This document shows positions 51,850 to 60,663 of a DNA stretch of 64,000 bases, in pieces. The notes beneath the pieces were generated by a model. The model saw nothing but the letters and a program-made list of their open reading frames with translations, ran no database searches and was not told the origin of the DNA. The DNA comes from Bacillus sp. cl95 (lineage in GTDB: Bacteria > Bacillota > Bacilli > Bacillales > Cytobacillaceae), in the NCBI RefSeq assembly GCF_900115925.1, contig NZ_FOYF01000005.1:1-64000 (forward strand), written 5' to 3'. The first letter of the stretch is position 1, and each line of letters starts with the position of its first letter. The position numbers were made by a program, and so were the translations under genes.

Positions 51850-52047
51850 ATGAGTAAATACATTAGTATTTTCTTTTTGACTCTTATGGCATGTGTATTT
51901 CTCTTCTTCATTCTTAGTTCTGTTTTTAGTGGCGGTGGCAACCCAGCTGAGGAGGCCGTTCACACTTTTGGTACTCTCATTGTCTTGCTACTTTCGTTTT
52001 TGATTTCGAGGGTGTATGTATTGATTGATGCGGTTAAGAAGAAATAA
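51850..52047 (+). CDS. Small two-helix membrane protein
   Basis: A 65-residue protein. Membrane helices span about 5-26 and 42-58, with a short glycine-rich loop (SGGGNPAEEAVHTFG) between them and a lysine-rich end (DAVKKK). GGAAGGAGA precedes ATG 51850. It follows the SUKH gene by 17 bases. No family recognised. The pairing with the SUKH gene may or may not be functional. Confidence 0.72.
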   Translation: MSKYISIFFLTLMACVFLFFILSSVFSGGGNPAEEAVHTFGTLIVLLLSFLISRVYVLIDAVKKK

Positions 52048-52056
52048 GCGTAATAA

Positions 52057-52091
52057 AAAATGCTCAGAGCCAAAAAAGCTCTAAGCATTTT
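52057..52091. terminator. Bidirectional terminator
   Basis: AAAATGCTCAGAGC and GCTCTAAGCATTTT form a 14-bp stem with one mismatch, between converging genes. Confidence 0.88.
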
Positions 52092-52094
52092 CTG

Positions 52095-53582
52095 TTAACT
52101 TTTTAGAAAATCCCCATATCCCGCTGCCTCCAGCAAATCCCCCCACGTCTTCAGTTTAGGGGTCTTGTTACCTCTGAAGATCGGGTTTGCAATGCTTAGG
52201 AGCTCGCCGTTTTCACCACGGATTTCGAACCTTAACCAGGTTGTTTCGTCTTTTGGGAATGTGAAGTTGGCGTGAATTTGGCCGGAAGAATTTTCAAATT
52301 CAGAACGGTCAATCTCTTCCCCGTCCTTGATCCATTTTAGGATGGAACCTTTTGGGACTTCGCAGTAATCCAATACGATAGAAACATAGATTTCCTCGGC
52401 AATGACGTCAGTCAAATTGCTGCCGAATGTAATTTCTTTTCCGTTTGTATTCATAATGACATCAAGAATCGGTCCTCTAGAAATGTAGACTTTCCCCTGT
52501 CTTACACCCTTCAAAATGCCTTGTGCAGAGTATTCGTCCGCTAAAACATATGTGGCAGGGTCGCCGATGACAGATGGCGGTCCATTTTTCTCATATGACT
52601 CGGTCGGCAGCAAGTGTGAATCCGAGCCGCCAATCGCGAACATATGATGGCCATCATTCCAAAGCGTATCCCAAAGTTTAATGGCTTTTTCGGTCGCTTC
52701 TGGATTGTCCTTATAGGTTGGGTCGTTCCAGATTTCGATGATATCAAAGTCCGTGAGCAGCGTTGATTTGTATTGCCATTCCCACGGTTTCAGCATCGGA
52801 TGATTGATGCTTGCAATCGCGCCTGCTTCTTTCACTTCTCGTAAAATTCGGCTCATCCCCTCGGCTGTTTCCATTCCACCATCGAGTGCGTTTGGTCGCC
52901 AATCCACCCATTGGGTTAGACCGATCGCGTTAAAATGCCCTTTGGATGACGTGATTTCGATTCCAGGAATCACTATTAGGTCGTCCTCCAGCCACTTTGT
53001 CGGCAGGATGTTATGGTCGGTTGCGACAAAGAAATCGAGCCCCATCTTTTTTGCTTGTTCCATGCCTTTTTCGGCTGTCATTTTTCCGTCAGATTCATTC
53101 GTATGTGTGTGGAAATCCCCTTTTAACCATTTTTTCGTCATTTGACGTTTCTTTTTCACATCAAAAAGGTTGAGTTCAAAGCCATTTGGGATTGGGCTTG
53201 TTGACCAATTCTCCGTTGAGTGTGGCAAGGTTGAGCTGATTTCGGATCCCACACGATAGCTAATTTGATATTCAGGCTTAGAATGATGGGTTGCACAAAG
53301 GATTTCGAGCTTCCATTTTCCTGCTGGGATGACGCCTGAAACCGAGCCATATGTGCTTTCGTCAGCATTTGCCGAAATCTTGATTGTCTTCGGTTCATTG
53401 ATGTATAAACACTGATTCCGAAGCGTTCCATTCGGTCCCCATATGAGAATCGAAAACCAGCCTTTTTTTGAAAAAGAAAGCTCGAGCTCGAGCCAATTGT
53501 ATTCCTGATCGATTGTCATTGGTATACAGAGAAACGGTGTGTCAATCACACCGTTTAGCTCTGTTGAAAAAGAAATAGTCAC
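52095..53582 (-). CDS. PHP-domain hydrolase, CehA/McbA type
   Basis: A 495-residue cytoplasmic enzyme. An N-terminal beta domain (1-145) is followed by a PHP domain. HTHTNESDG and ATDHN give metal ligands, and GIEITSSKGHFNAIG, SINHP and GGSDSHL complete the site. The branch resembles CehA/McbA and other PHP phosphoesterases. It sits last in the sugar-uptake operon, so it probably acts on the imported compound (perhaps a phosphodiester). The start is GTG 53582, six bases behind GGAGGAG. The TTG five codons earlier overlaps that site. Confidence 0.85.
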   Translation of the reverse strand: MTISFSTELNGVIDTPFLCIPMTIDQEYNWLELELSFSKKGWFSILIWGPNGTLRNQCLYINEPKTIKISANADESTYGSVSGVIPAGKWKLEILCATHHSKPEYQISYRVGSEISSTLPHSTENWSTSPIPNGFELNLFDVKKKRQMTKKWLKGDFHTHTNESDGKMTAEKGMEQAKKMGLDFFVATDHNILPTKWLEDDLIVIPGIEITSSKGHFNAIGLTQWVDWRPNALDGGMETAEGMSRILREVKEAGAIASINHPMLKPWEWQYKSTLLTDFDIIEIWNDPTYKDNPEATEKAIKLWDTLWNDGHHMFAIGGSDSHLLPTESYEKNGPPSVIGDPATYVLADEYSAQGILKGVRQGKVYISRGPILDVIMNTNGKEITFGSNLTDVIAEEIYVSIVLDYCEVPKGSILKWIKDGEEIDRSEFENSSGQIHANFTFPKDETTWLRFEIRGENGELLSIANPIFRGNKTPKLKTWGDLLEAAGYGDFLKS

Positions 53583-53598
53583 AGATTTCTCCTCCAAT

Positions 53599-54885
53599 TT
53601 ATTTATTTACTTTATCCAGCTCGCGTTGAGCTTCTTTCTTCGCTTCTTTCAATGCTTTTTCAGCAGAGATGCCCTCGATTTCAACTTTATCCGCTGCTTT
53701 TTCTAAAGCGTCATAGATTTTTCCGCCTGTTGGGTCAACAAATGGTGGTGTTGCTTGTTGTGCCTGTTGAAGCGGTACAGAGATTTGCGGATTTCTTGCA
53801 GCGAAATCTTTGTACACTTGTGTTTCCTGAGCTGATTTACGTACTGGAATGTAGCCTGTGTTTACTGACCAGTCTGCTGTTTTATCAGGGCTTGTGAAGA
53901 ACTTCAGCCATTTGTATGCTGCTTCTTGCTGTTCTTTTGATGCCAATGCTGGAATCGCGCCTACCATTGCTCCTGCATGTGGTGCTGCATCATGTCCTTC
54001 CCAGCCTGGCTGCGGGTGTGCCGCAAGAATGTTAAAGTCTAGATCCCCTTGGTCACCACTTGAACCTGTGTATCCTGCTGCTTTCCCTTGCATGACGTCA
54101 TCAATCGTTTTGTACCAATATTCCCAGCCTTGACCACCGTGGTGAATGCGCATCGATTTTTCGTCATGGATGTTTTTCTTAAAGTAATCCCAAGCTTCTA
54201 CCCATTCCGAAGAATCGATCAGGACTACTTTGCCGTCTTCACTTAAGTATTTCGCGCCACGGCTAAGTGCCGCATCGATCATGTTATCTGGACCCCACAT
54301 TGGTTCCCAGCCGTATACTTCATTCGTTTTTAATTGTTTGGCAGCTTCAGCTAATGATTCCCACGTTTTCAATGAATCCTCTGTGATTCCTGCTTTTTCA
54401 AATAAATCTTTGTGGTAATAAAGGACTTGCGTTGTTCCGTATAGAGGAATCGCAAATTGTTTGCCGTCAATCTTTCCTTGCTCATAGAAAGCGCTAATGA
54501 AATCATCTTGATTAAAGTCTTTATCCGCCTTTATGTACTCATCAAGTGATGCTAATGCTTTTTTCTTTGCAAATGCGTGCATTGGGTCATTTTGAAGCAA
54601 TACGGCAGCTGGAACTTTTTTAGAAGCAATTGCTGCTTGTAGTTTTTGAGGTGTTTCATCGTAATCCGCTTGTGCGATCCCGATGACTTTTACATCATCT
54701 TGGCTGCTATTAAACTCTTTAATTCTCTTTTCAACGAGTTCACCCAGCTTTCCGCCTAGTCCATACCAAAATTCGATTTCAACAGTGCCTTCCTTACTTT
54801 TACTAGAACCCGCTTCTGACGAACAACCTGCCATTGTGGAAACAAGTAGAATCAGAATGAGTACATATGAATATAGTTTTTTCAT
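53599..54885 (-). CDS. ugpB-like: ABC-transporter solute-binding lipoprotein (UgpB/MalE class)
   Basis: A 428-residue extracellular lipoprotein. The signal ends in the lipobox STMAGC with C21 as the lipid site. The solute-binding fold (SBP_bac_8) shows IEFWYGLGGKLGELVEKRI and FNSSQDDVKVIGIAQADYDE near 36-75, as in UgpB. YWYKTIDDVMQGKAAGYTGSSGDQG fits the glycerol-3-phosphate-binding branch (UgpB), but the ligand cannot be proved by eye. AAAAGGAGAG precedes the ATG. It is separated from the permease genes by an interrupted repeat element. Confidence 0.88.
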   Translation of the reverse strand: MKKLYSYVLILILLVSTMAGCSSEAGSSKSKEGTVEIEFWYGLGGKLGELVEKRIKEFNSSQDDVKVIGIAQADYDETPQKLQAAIASKKVPAAVLLQNDPMHAFAKKKALASLDEYIKADKDFNQDDFISAFYEQGKIDGKQFAIPLYGTTQVLYYHKDLFEKAGITEDSLKTWESLAEAAKQLKTNEVYGWEPMWGPDNMIDAALSRGAKYLSEDGKVVLIDSSEWVEAWDYFKKNIHDEKSMRIHHGGQGWEYWYKTIDDVMQGKAAGYTGSSGDQGDLDFNILAAHPQPGWEGHDAAPHAGAMVGAIPALASKEQQEAAYKWLKFFTSPDKTADWSVNTGYIPVRKSAQETQVYKDFAARNPQISVPLQQAQQATPPFVDPTGGKIYDALEKAADKVEIEGISAEKALKEAKKEAQRELDKVNK

Positions 54886-54954
54886 TTTTTATCTCTCCTT
54901 TTAAAAATAGGCTGATTTCGTAAACTTTGTTGCCATTTTACAAATAAAAGTAGT

Positions 54955-55202
54955 GTTGATTTCCACTCCAGGATGCTCGCTTTCCGAGACGAATTATGAA
55001 AAATCCCTAAAGCCGGCTTTTTCATGAACAAATTCGTCCACGGGGCGTGCGGTGAGCCTCCTCGGCGCAATTGCGCCTGTGGGGTCTTCACCTGTCACGC
55101 TGCTCCCGCAGGACATTGAAGGACTTCCTTGATTAATCCCACGCACGAAGGAAATGCGATAGCATTTTCGAGGAGTCTCACACCTTCCGCTACAATCATC
55201 TA
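54955..55202. repeat. Interrupted intergenic repeat of the common Bacillus type
   Basis: The parts GCTCGCTTTCCG, GGGGCGTGCGGTGAGCC, TCCTCGGCGC, GCGCCTGTGGGGTC, CACCTGTCACGCTG, CTCCCGCAGGA and GTCTCACACCTTCCGCT occur here in the order of a dispersed element I know from Bacillus genomes. Two unrelated inserts break it: about 55 bases after GCTTTCCG (near 54987-55042) and about 55 bases after CCGCAGGA (near 55113-55170). It lies inside the ugp-like operon, between permease and binding-protein genes. Confidence 0.7.
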
Positions 55203-55251
55203 AGTATAGAAAACCAACTAATTTCTTTAAAAAAGCCTAAAGATAAGATTG

Positions 55252-56085
55252 TTACCCTTTTAACCCTTGGTCACTAATACCTGAGATGAGCCATTTTTGC
55301 GCGAAGGCAAATAGTAGTAATAGTGGAAGCACGGCAAAGGAACTGGCGGCCATGATGAGGGGCCATTGCATTCCGTAAGCTCCTTCTTGGATGAAGAATT
55401 GCCTTAATCCTGTTGTGATGAGGTGTTTATCCTCACTTCGCATGATCAATGCCGGCCAAAGGTAACTATTATAGTTTTGGACAAAGCTGATTAGTGCGAA
55501 GGTGATAAATGATGCCTTTGTGTTTGGCAGGATAATTCTCCACAGGATTTGAAAGTGGCTCGCTCCGTCAATCGTGGCCGCCTCGACCAGTTCCCTTGGT
55601 ACCTGCATGAATGCCTGCCTCAATAGGAATATCCCAAAGACGCTGACCGCGTTCGAGATGATTAATCCCTTGTATGTGTCTAATAGATTTAGGTCCGCAA
55701 GTATGACGTAACCTGGAACGTATGTAGCTGCAGCCGGTAGCATGTAGGTCATCAGGATGATGGTGAATAATAGATTCTTCCCTCTGAAACGGAATTGGGA
55801 GAAGGCGTACGCAATGAGCGCCGCACTCAAAACTTGATAGAGTACGATAGCGGTCGCCGTAAAGACGCTATTAAAAAAGTATTGTCCGAATGGGGCACTG
55901 GACCACGCTTCCGCAAAGTTCCCCCACATTGGTTGCTCTGGCCAAAGGGTCGGTGGGAACTGCCAAATTTCCTCTTTTGTTTTCAAGGCGCTGACCAGCA
56001 TCCATAGAAAGGGGAAGATCATTCCTAAACTGATGATTCCAAGGCTTATATGCTTGATGATGAGGCCTGGATTTATTTTGATCAT
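55252..56085 (-). CDS. ugpE-like: ABC-transporter permease (UgpE class)
   Basis: A 277-residue inner-membrane permease with six helices. The EAA loop reads VEAATIDGASHFQILWRIILPNTKA (about 187-211), which docks the ATPase. The N-terminal LGMIFPFLWMLVSALKTKEEI is typical of CUT1 family permeases. It forms the heteromeric channel with the UgpA-type protein encoded 13 bases upstream. AAGGAGGGG precedes the ATG. No ATPase (UgpC/MsmX) gene is in this operon; Bacilli often share one encoded elsewhere. Confidence 0.93.
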   Translation of the reverse strand: MIKINPGLIIKHISLGIISLGMIFPFLWMLVSALKTKEEIWQFPPTLWPEQPMWGNFAEAWSSAPFGQYFFNSVFTATAIVLYQVLSAALIAYAFSQFRFRGKNLLFTIILMTYMLPAAATYVPGYVILADLNLLDTYKGLIISNAVSVFGIFLLRQAFMQVPRELVEAATIDGASHFQILWRIILPNTKASFITFALISFVQNYNSYLWPALIMRSEDKHLITTGLRQFFIQEGAYGMQWPLIMAASSFAVLPLLLLFAFAQKWLISGISDQGLKG

Positions 56086-56098
56086 GTCTATCCCCTCC

Positions 56099-57034
56099 TT
56101 ACTGATAGTGAACCCAGCGACGCGCGAGTAAAAATTGGATTAAGGCCAATATTCCTGTGATGACGATCAAGACAGTTGCAATCGCTGTGGCCTTTCCAAT
56201 CGCGAATTGCTCAAATGCGGTTTGGTAGTAGAAATACAAAACGGTTCTTGTGCTGCCTGCTGGACCACCTTGTGTGAGTACCTGGATTTGATCGTAGGCT
56301 TGCAACGAATCAATCGTCATGATCACTGTTAGGAATAAGGTCGTTGGTGAAATCAATGGCAGCGTAATGTGGACAAATTTTTGGATGGATGATGCCCCGT
56401 CAAGTGCTGCCGCTTCATACAGTGTTGTGGGTACTTTTTTCAAAGCGTTCAGGTAAAAAATCATCGACCATCCTAAGCCTTTCCACACGGTCACGATGAT
56501 GACTGCTGGCATCGCCCAAGCGGTGCTACCTAGCCATTCTGGTGTTGGCAGACTCAACGCACCAAGCAACCAATTGATGACGCCGACTCTTGGTTCAAAA
56601 ATCCATGACCATACGATTGAGACCGCGACTGTCGGCGTAATCCACGGCGAGAAGATGAGCGTCCGGTAAAAACCCATGCCTTTTCCCTTTTTGCTCAGTG
56701 AGAGCGCTAACAATAATCCACCAAACACGCTCGGAAATACGACTCCAATGGCAAAGTACAGTGTATTCCAAAGCACGCCGTAGAAAAGTGGATCCGTTAA
56801 CAGTTCGACATAGTTCTGCAATCCTACGTACTCGTATTCCGGACTCATATAATCCCAGTTTGTCAGACTGATATAAAATGAATAAATCATCGGATAAATC
56901 CAGAAGACTGTAAGAGGAATCAAAGCCGGCAGCAAAAATGCGCAAACGGTCATGATTTTTTTACTTTTACCTAGATTTATATTTTTGCGAGCCTTTGTCG
57001 CCGCTGGTTCGACTTTCGCTATGATCGTACTCAT
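56099..57034 (-). CDS. ugpA-like: ABC-transporter permease (UgpA class)
   Basis: A 311-residue permease with six helices and an EAA loop (YEAAALDGASSIQKFVHITLPLISP). An N-terminal cytoplasmic stretch of about 30 residues precedes the first helix (VCAFLLPALIPLTVFWIYPMIYSFYIS). It is the first gene of the operon. ATG 57034 has AAGGAGG eleven bases upstream. A longer frame to 57154 runs through the promoter/operator and is rejected. It works with the UgpE-class permease and UgpB-type binding protein. Confidence 0.93.
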   Translation of the reverse strand: MSTIIAKVEPAATKARKNINLGKSKKIMTVCAFLLPALIPLTVFWIYPMIYSFYISLTNWDYMSPEYEYVGLQNYVELLTDPLFYGVLWNTLYFAIGVVFPSVFGGLLLALSLSKKGKGMGFYRTLIFSPWITPTVAVSIVWSWIFEPRVGVINWLLGALSLPTPEWLGSTAWAMPAVIIVTVWKGLGWSMIFYLNALKKVPTTLYEAAALDGASSIQKFVHITLPLISPTTLFLTVIMTIDSLQAYDQIQVLTQGGPAGSTRTVLYFYYQTAFEQFAIGKATAIATVLIVITGILALIQFLLARRWVHYQ

Positions 57035-57106
57035 CGGAATGGATACCTCCTTTGTCTTGGTGTCTATTTTGACCGTTGATTTGCCTAGTTTGCTCAAGAA
57101 ATAAAC

Positions 57107-57138
57107 GTTCAAAAAATGAACATTCAAAAATTGAATGT
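57107..57138 (-). promoter_or_regulatory. Tandem palindromic operator of the ugp-like operon
   Basis: A perfect 19-base palindrome ACATTCAAAAATTGAATGT (57120-57138) directly abuts a second inverted repeat, GTTCAAAAAATGAAC (57107-57121). Both lie just downstream of the predicted promoter, a typical place for repressor binding. Confidence 0.7.
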
Positions 57139-57144
57139 ATTCAT

Positions 57145-57173
57145 ATGTTAACAACTTTCCAAAATGATGTAAA
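57145..57173 (-). promoter_or_regulatory. Sigma-A-type promoter of the ugp-like operon
   Basis: On the minus strand TTTACA (57168-57173) and TAACAT (57145-57150) are 17 bases apart. The two palindromes lie between it and the first gene. Confidence 0.6.
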
Positions 57174-57260
57174 CAAGAAATTTGTCAAAATTTGAATTTT
57201 TGAAGAATATATAATCTGAGAAAGGAAGACAGAATTGTTTTCGAGCGTGGAAAAATTCAC

Positions 57261-57304
57261 AAAAAAAAAGACTCAAAAGGTCGTTGTTTAACGACTTTTG
57301 AGTC
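57261..57304 (-). terminator. Terminator of the Excalibur/GW-repeat gene
   Basis: GACTCAAAAG plus TCGTT pair with AACGA plus CTTTTGAGTC (15 bp, one bulge), followed by a nine-T run on the minus strand. Confidence 0.92.
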
Positions 57305-57313
57305 CTCTATTTT

Positions 57314-58600
57314 TTAATAAAATTCGCCCCAGTAGAAAGCAATAGATCCTTCGATATCATCTGAAACAACTCGCATTTCACCATTGTCAGCTTCACCTGC
57401 AGCCCACGCTTCTTGAACTAAATCCGAAATATCCACTCCGTACGGAGCGTCTAAAGCCATTGCAATTCCAGCAAAGAAATCATACTCTGTGCCGTCAGAA
57501 CCATAAACTAATCCGACTGTAGCATCTCCCAAATACTCACCGTTTTTATAGAAAGTAGCCCAGCCTTCTTCATCATACTCTACAGTCATTTCATCTGAAT
57601 AGTATTCATTATAACGAGCAACCACTTCATCGATGTTTTGCTTTAGTTCATCAGGAATAGTTGTTTCTATTTCATCAAAAATAGCTACACCATCACTGCC
57701 AATAATAATTCCATCGATTTCCGTATCAACAGCCATCACGCCATTTTCATAGAAGAAGTACGTATTCTCACCGATGTCATTCCAGCCAACAAACATTCCA
57801 TATTCTGCATCTAGGTAGTACCATTTTCCAGAGTACGCAAACCAGCCCGTTTTCATTGAACCGTTCGCGTTGAAGTAGAACCAAGTACCTTCGAGGTTAA
57901 CCCAGCCAGTCTTCATGACACCTTTTGCATCAAAGTAATATTCTTTGTTAGAAATTGTTGCCCAACCTGTAAGCATCTTACCGTTGCTGCTTAGGTAGTA
58001 CCATTTGCCGCCAGACGCGATCCAGCCCGTTTTCATTACTCCGTTAGCATCAAGATAGTACCAAGAACCTGAAACCAGCTTCCATCCTGTTGCCATTGAA
58101 CCGTCTGTGTTTAGGTAATACCACTTTCCGCCTGAAGCAACCCAGCCCGTTTTCATTGTTCCGTTACTATTTAAGAAGTACCACTTGCCGCCAGATTTTA
58201 CCCAGCCTGTTTTCATGACGCCATTAGCATCTAGGAAGTACCACTGACCTCCCGTATAAAGCCAGCCCGTTTTCTTCACACCATTACTATAGTAGTACCA
58301 CTTGCCATTGATTGCTTTCCAACCTGTATTGGAAGTTGTTGTAGTAGTTGTTGTAGTTTTGCTTTTTACATATGAGCTGTACTCGCCTGCTGAAACTTCG
58401 CAAGGTAGTCCATCATTGTCACGATCAAGGTCGTGTGGATCGTAAGACTTGCTATAACCATTTTTGTACCAGAAATCCATTACTGCTGTTTTGCTTGAGA
58501 ATTCTCCGCAATCTTTGTCGCCAGCAATCGCTGCTTTTGAAGGCGTTGCGATTGTCAAAATTGCAAAGAGCATTGCTAATGAGAAAAATAACTTTTTCAC
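57314..58600 (-). CDS. Secreted Excalibur-domain protein with GW repeats and a C-terminal domain
   Basis: A 428-residue exported protein. The signal peptide (MKKLFFSLAMLFAILTIATP...) is followed by an Excalibur-type calcium-binding domain (about 28-75). That domain contains DKDCGEFSSKTAVMDFW and the DRDNDGLPCE loop with its two Cys. A Thr-rich linker and about ten GW repeats follow (about 97-310). Last comes a globular domain of about 115 residues (IETTIPDELKQNIDEVVARY onward) that I do not recognise. The middle placement of the GW repeats differs from the other four such proteins here. A nuclease domain usually paired with Excalibur is absent. Confidence 0.85.
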   Translation of the reverse strand: MKKLFFSLAMLFAILTIATPSKAAIAGDKDCGEFSSKTAVMDFWYKNGYSKSYDPHDLDRDNDGLPCEVSAGEYSSYVKSKTTTTTTTTSNTGWKAINGKWYYYSNGVKKTGWLYTGGQWYFLDANGVMKTGWVKSGGKWYFLNSNGTMKTGWVASGGKWYYLNTDGSMATGWKLVSGSWYYLDANGVMKTGWIASGGKWYYLSSNGKMLTGWATISNKEYYFDAKGVMKTGWVNLEGTWFYFNANGSMKTGWFAYSGKWYYLDAEYGMFVGWNDIGENTYFFYENGVMAVDTEIDGIIIGSDGVAIFDEIETTIPDELKQNIDEVVARYNEYYSDEMTVEYDEEGWATFYKNGEYLGDATVGLVYGSDGTEYDFFAGIAMALDAPYGVDISDLVQEAWAAGEADNGEMRVVSDDIEGSIAFYWGEFY

Positions 58601-58744
58601 TTATGTATCCCCCTATTTTTTTACATAATTAACACAACTTATAAAATATAACACTATTATCATAGTAAATAAATAGGTATTTTAGGAAAATAATCAGGAC
58701 ATTTTTACTGATTATTTAGGGTGAGTGGATGGTAGGGTGACTGG

Positions 58745-59412
58745 CACAAATATAATGCGGTTTACACAAATAAAACACTGATTCCCACGAGTAAACTTTA
58801 CAGTTACACAAATAGGAATTGAGTGCCCAGATGGTCGGCGTATAAATCGTTCTGATTGGGGTTTATTTTGCACCTTGATTCGAACAGCGAGGTTGTTTTA
58901 GTGGTCTTGAGACGAATTTGAGGGCGGGTGTGGTTGGCGGTCTATGTCTGAATTTTGACAGGCGCGAGTAGAATCGGGATTTACCCAAGTAAAACTCTGA
59001 TTTACACGAGTAAACTGTACAGTTACACGAATAAACCGTACAGTTACACAAATAGAAATTGTGCGTCAAGATGGTAGGCGTATAAATCGTTCTGATTGGC
59101 GTTTATTTTGCACCTTGATTCGAACAGCGAGGCTGTTTTAGAGGTCATGAGATGAATTTGAGGGCGGGTGTGGTTGGCGGCCTATGTCTGAATTTTGACA
59201 GGCGCGAGTAGAATCGAGATTTACCCAAGTAAAACTCTGATTTACACGAGTAAACTGTACAGTTACACAAATAAACCATACAGTTACACAAATAGAAATT
59301 GAGTGCCCAGTTGGTAGGCGTATAAATCGTTCTGATTGGCGTTTATTTTGCACCTCGAATCGGATAGCGAGGTCGTTTTGGAGTTCCTGTGATGGGTTTG
59401 AGGTAAGAATAT
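58745..59412. repeat. Array F: 240-bp tandem repeat containing 21-bp TTACACRARTAAAC units
   Basis: The words TATAAATCGT, TTTATTTTGCACCT and others recur at exactly 240-base distance (58841, 59081, 59321), giving nearly three copies. Each copy contains a sub-array of four units of TTACACRARTAAAC at 21-base spacing (58981, 59002, 59023, 59044, and again from 59221). The copies differ by only a few bases. The array fills the divergent gap between two GW-repeat genes. Confidence 0.93.
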
Positions 59413-59517
59413 GGGGTATCCTACAAGATGAGACAGCTTTTTTAGGTCGATTACCCTATGTTAATAGTGGCTGGTTCACTGTATTTTAGTAGGAAGAACG
59501 CGATCAGGAGGTTTTCG

Positions 59518-60618
59518 ATGAGAAATCTATCAAAATTGCTGTTGCTGCTAGTGTTTCTGATAGGCAGTTCTATGAGTGTGTCGGCCGGCACGACGAATAA
59601 TGGCTGGGTCGATACAGGCGGCAAGCGTTATTTTTATCAAAATCAGCAGGTTGTTAAAGGCTGGCTCTATTACGAGAATAATTGGTATTACTTTGATCCT
59701 AATACGGGTGCAATGAAGACCGGATGGGTGTTCTATAAGGAAAACTGGTACTACTTGAAGAGTGACGGGGCCATGAAAGTCGGCTGGCTTTATGAAAATG
59801 GCAAGTGGTATTATCTGACGAAGAGCGGCGCCATGAAGATGGGGTGGCTGCTCGATGAGGGCAAGTGGTATTACTTAAATAGTACTGGCGCCATGCATAA
59901 GGGATGGCTGAAATATAAGGATAAATGGTACTTTCTTGCTAACAACGGAGCGATGTTGACGGGTTGGGTGACGTTGGAAAAGCGCTATTACCTCAATAAA
60001 TCTGGTGTGTGGATTCCGAACACGATTGCAGACGGGTTCAAGACGGTCGGAGATAATCAACAGTTGATTCTCGTGACTTCCGCTGGTTACGGCACGAACC
60101 GTGCGACCATTCGTACTTTTCAAAAAAGCGATGGCAAATGGTATCAAGGCATGTCGATCCCAGGCTATATCGGAAAACTGGGCTTTGCCGATGTGATGAG
60201 CGAAGGCGGACAGAAATCTCCAAGAGGTAAATATACGATCGGGACGGCGTTTGGGAGATACGACAATCCTGGCACAAAGCTTCCTTATCGAAAAATAACG
60301 AGCGATGACGTGTGGGTAGATGATCCGAAGTCTTCCCTCTATAACACTTGGCAGAAAGCTTCACAGAATAATGGCCAGTGGAATAGCGCTGAAAAAATGA
60401 ACGTCCTTGCTTATAATTACGGTTTTGTGATTAATTACAATACGGTTGAGCGAACTCCTGGCGCTGGTTCGGCGATATTCTTCCATGTGGGTTCAAGTTA
60501 TACATTGGGTTGTACGGCTGTTTCACAAGCGAATGTGGTGTCGATTATCAAATGGTTGAATCCTGAGCGTAAACCGGTGATTATTCAGTCACCAGAAGCG
60601 GAGTTAAGTAAGTATTAA
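59518..60618 (+). CDS. L,D-transpeptidase (YkuD) with N-terminal GW repeats
   Basis: A 366-residue secreted enzyme. The signal peptide (MRNLSKLLLLLVFLIGSSMSVSA) is followed by seven to eight GW repeats (about 28-175). The YkuD catalytic domain (about 190-350) carries GYIGKLGFADVMSEGGQKSPRGKY and the catalytic H323...C332 in HVGSSYTLGC. L,D-transpeptidases make 3-3 cross-links or attach proteins and lipids to peptidoglycan. The GW repeats precede the enzyme part, the reverse of the NlpC/P60 protein in this window. ATG 59518 follows CAGGAGG. The frame from 59458 has no site. Confidence 0.92.
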   Translation: MRNLSKLLLLLVFLIGSSMSVSAGTTNNGWVDTGGKRYFYQNQQVVKGWLYYENNWYYFDPNTGAMKTGWVFYKENWYYLKSDGAMKVGWLYENGKWYYLTKSGAMKMGWLLDEGKWYYLNSTGAMHKGWLKYKDKWYFLANNGAMLTGWVTLEKRYYLNKSGVWIPNTIADGFKTVGDNQQLILVTSAGYGTNRATIRTFQKSDGKWYQGMSIPGYIGKLGFADVMSEGGQKSPRGKYTIGTAFGRYDNPGTKLPYRKITSDDVWVDDPKSSLYNTWQKASQNNGQWNSAEKMNVLAYNYGFVINYNTVERTPGAGSAIFFHVGSSYTLGCTAVSQANVVSIIKWLNPERKPVIIQSPEAELSKY

Positions 60619-60632
60619 GCAATAAACAAAAC

Positions 60633-60663
60633 AAAACCGACAGCTGATTGCTGTCGGTTTTTA
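60633..60663. terminator. Terminator, probably bidirectional
   Basis: AAACCGACAGC and GCTGTCGGTTT form a perfect 11-bp stem between the YkuD gene and the converging CPBP gene, whose stop codon it touches. Confidence 0.9.

Noticed and set aside
58863-59353. Open frames over array F on the minus strand
   Set aside because: Duplicated frames created by the 240-bp repeat, no ribosome binding site, no family.
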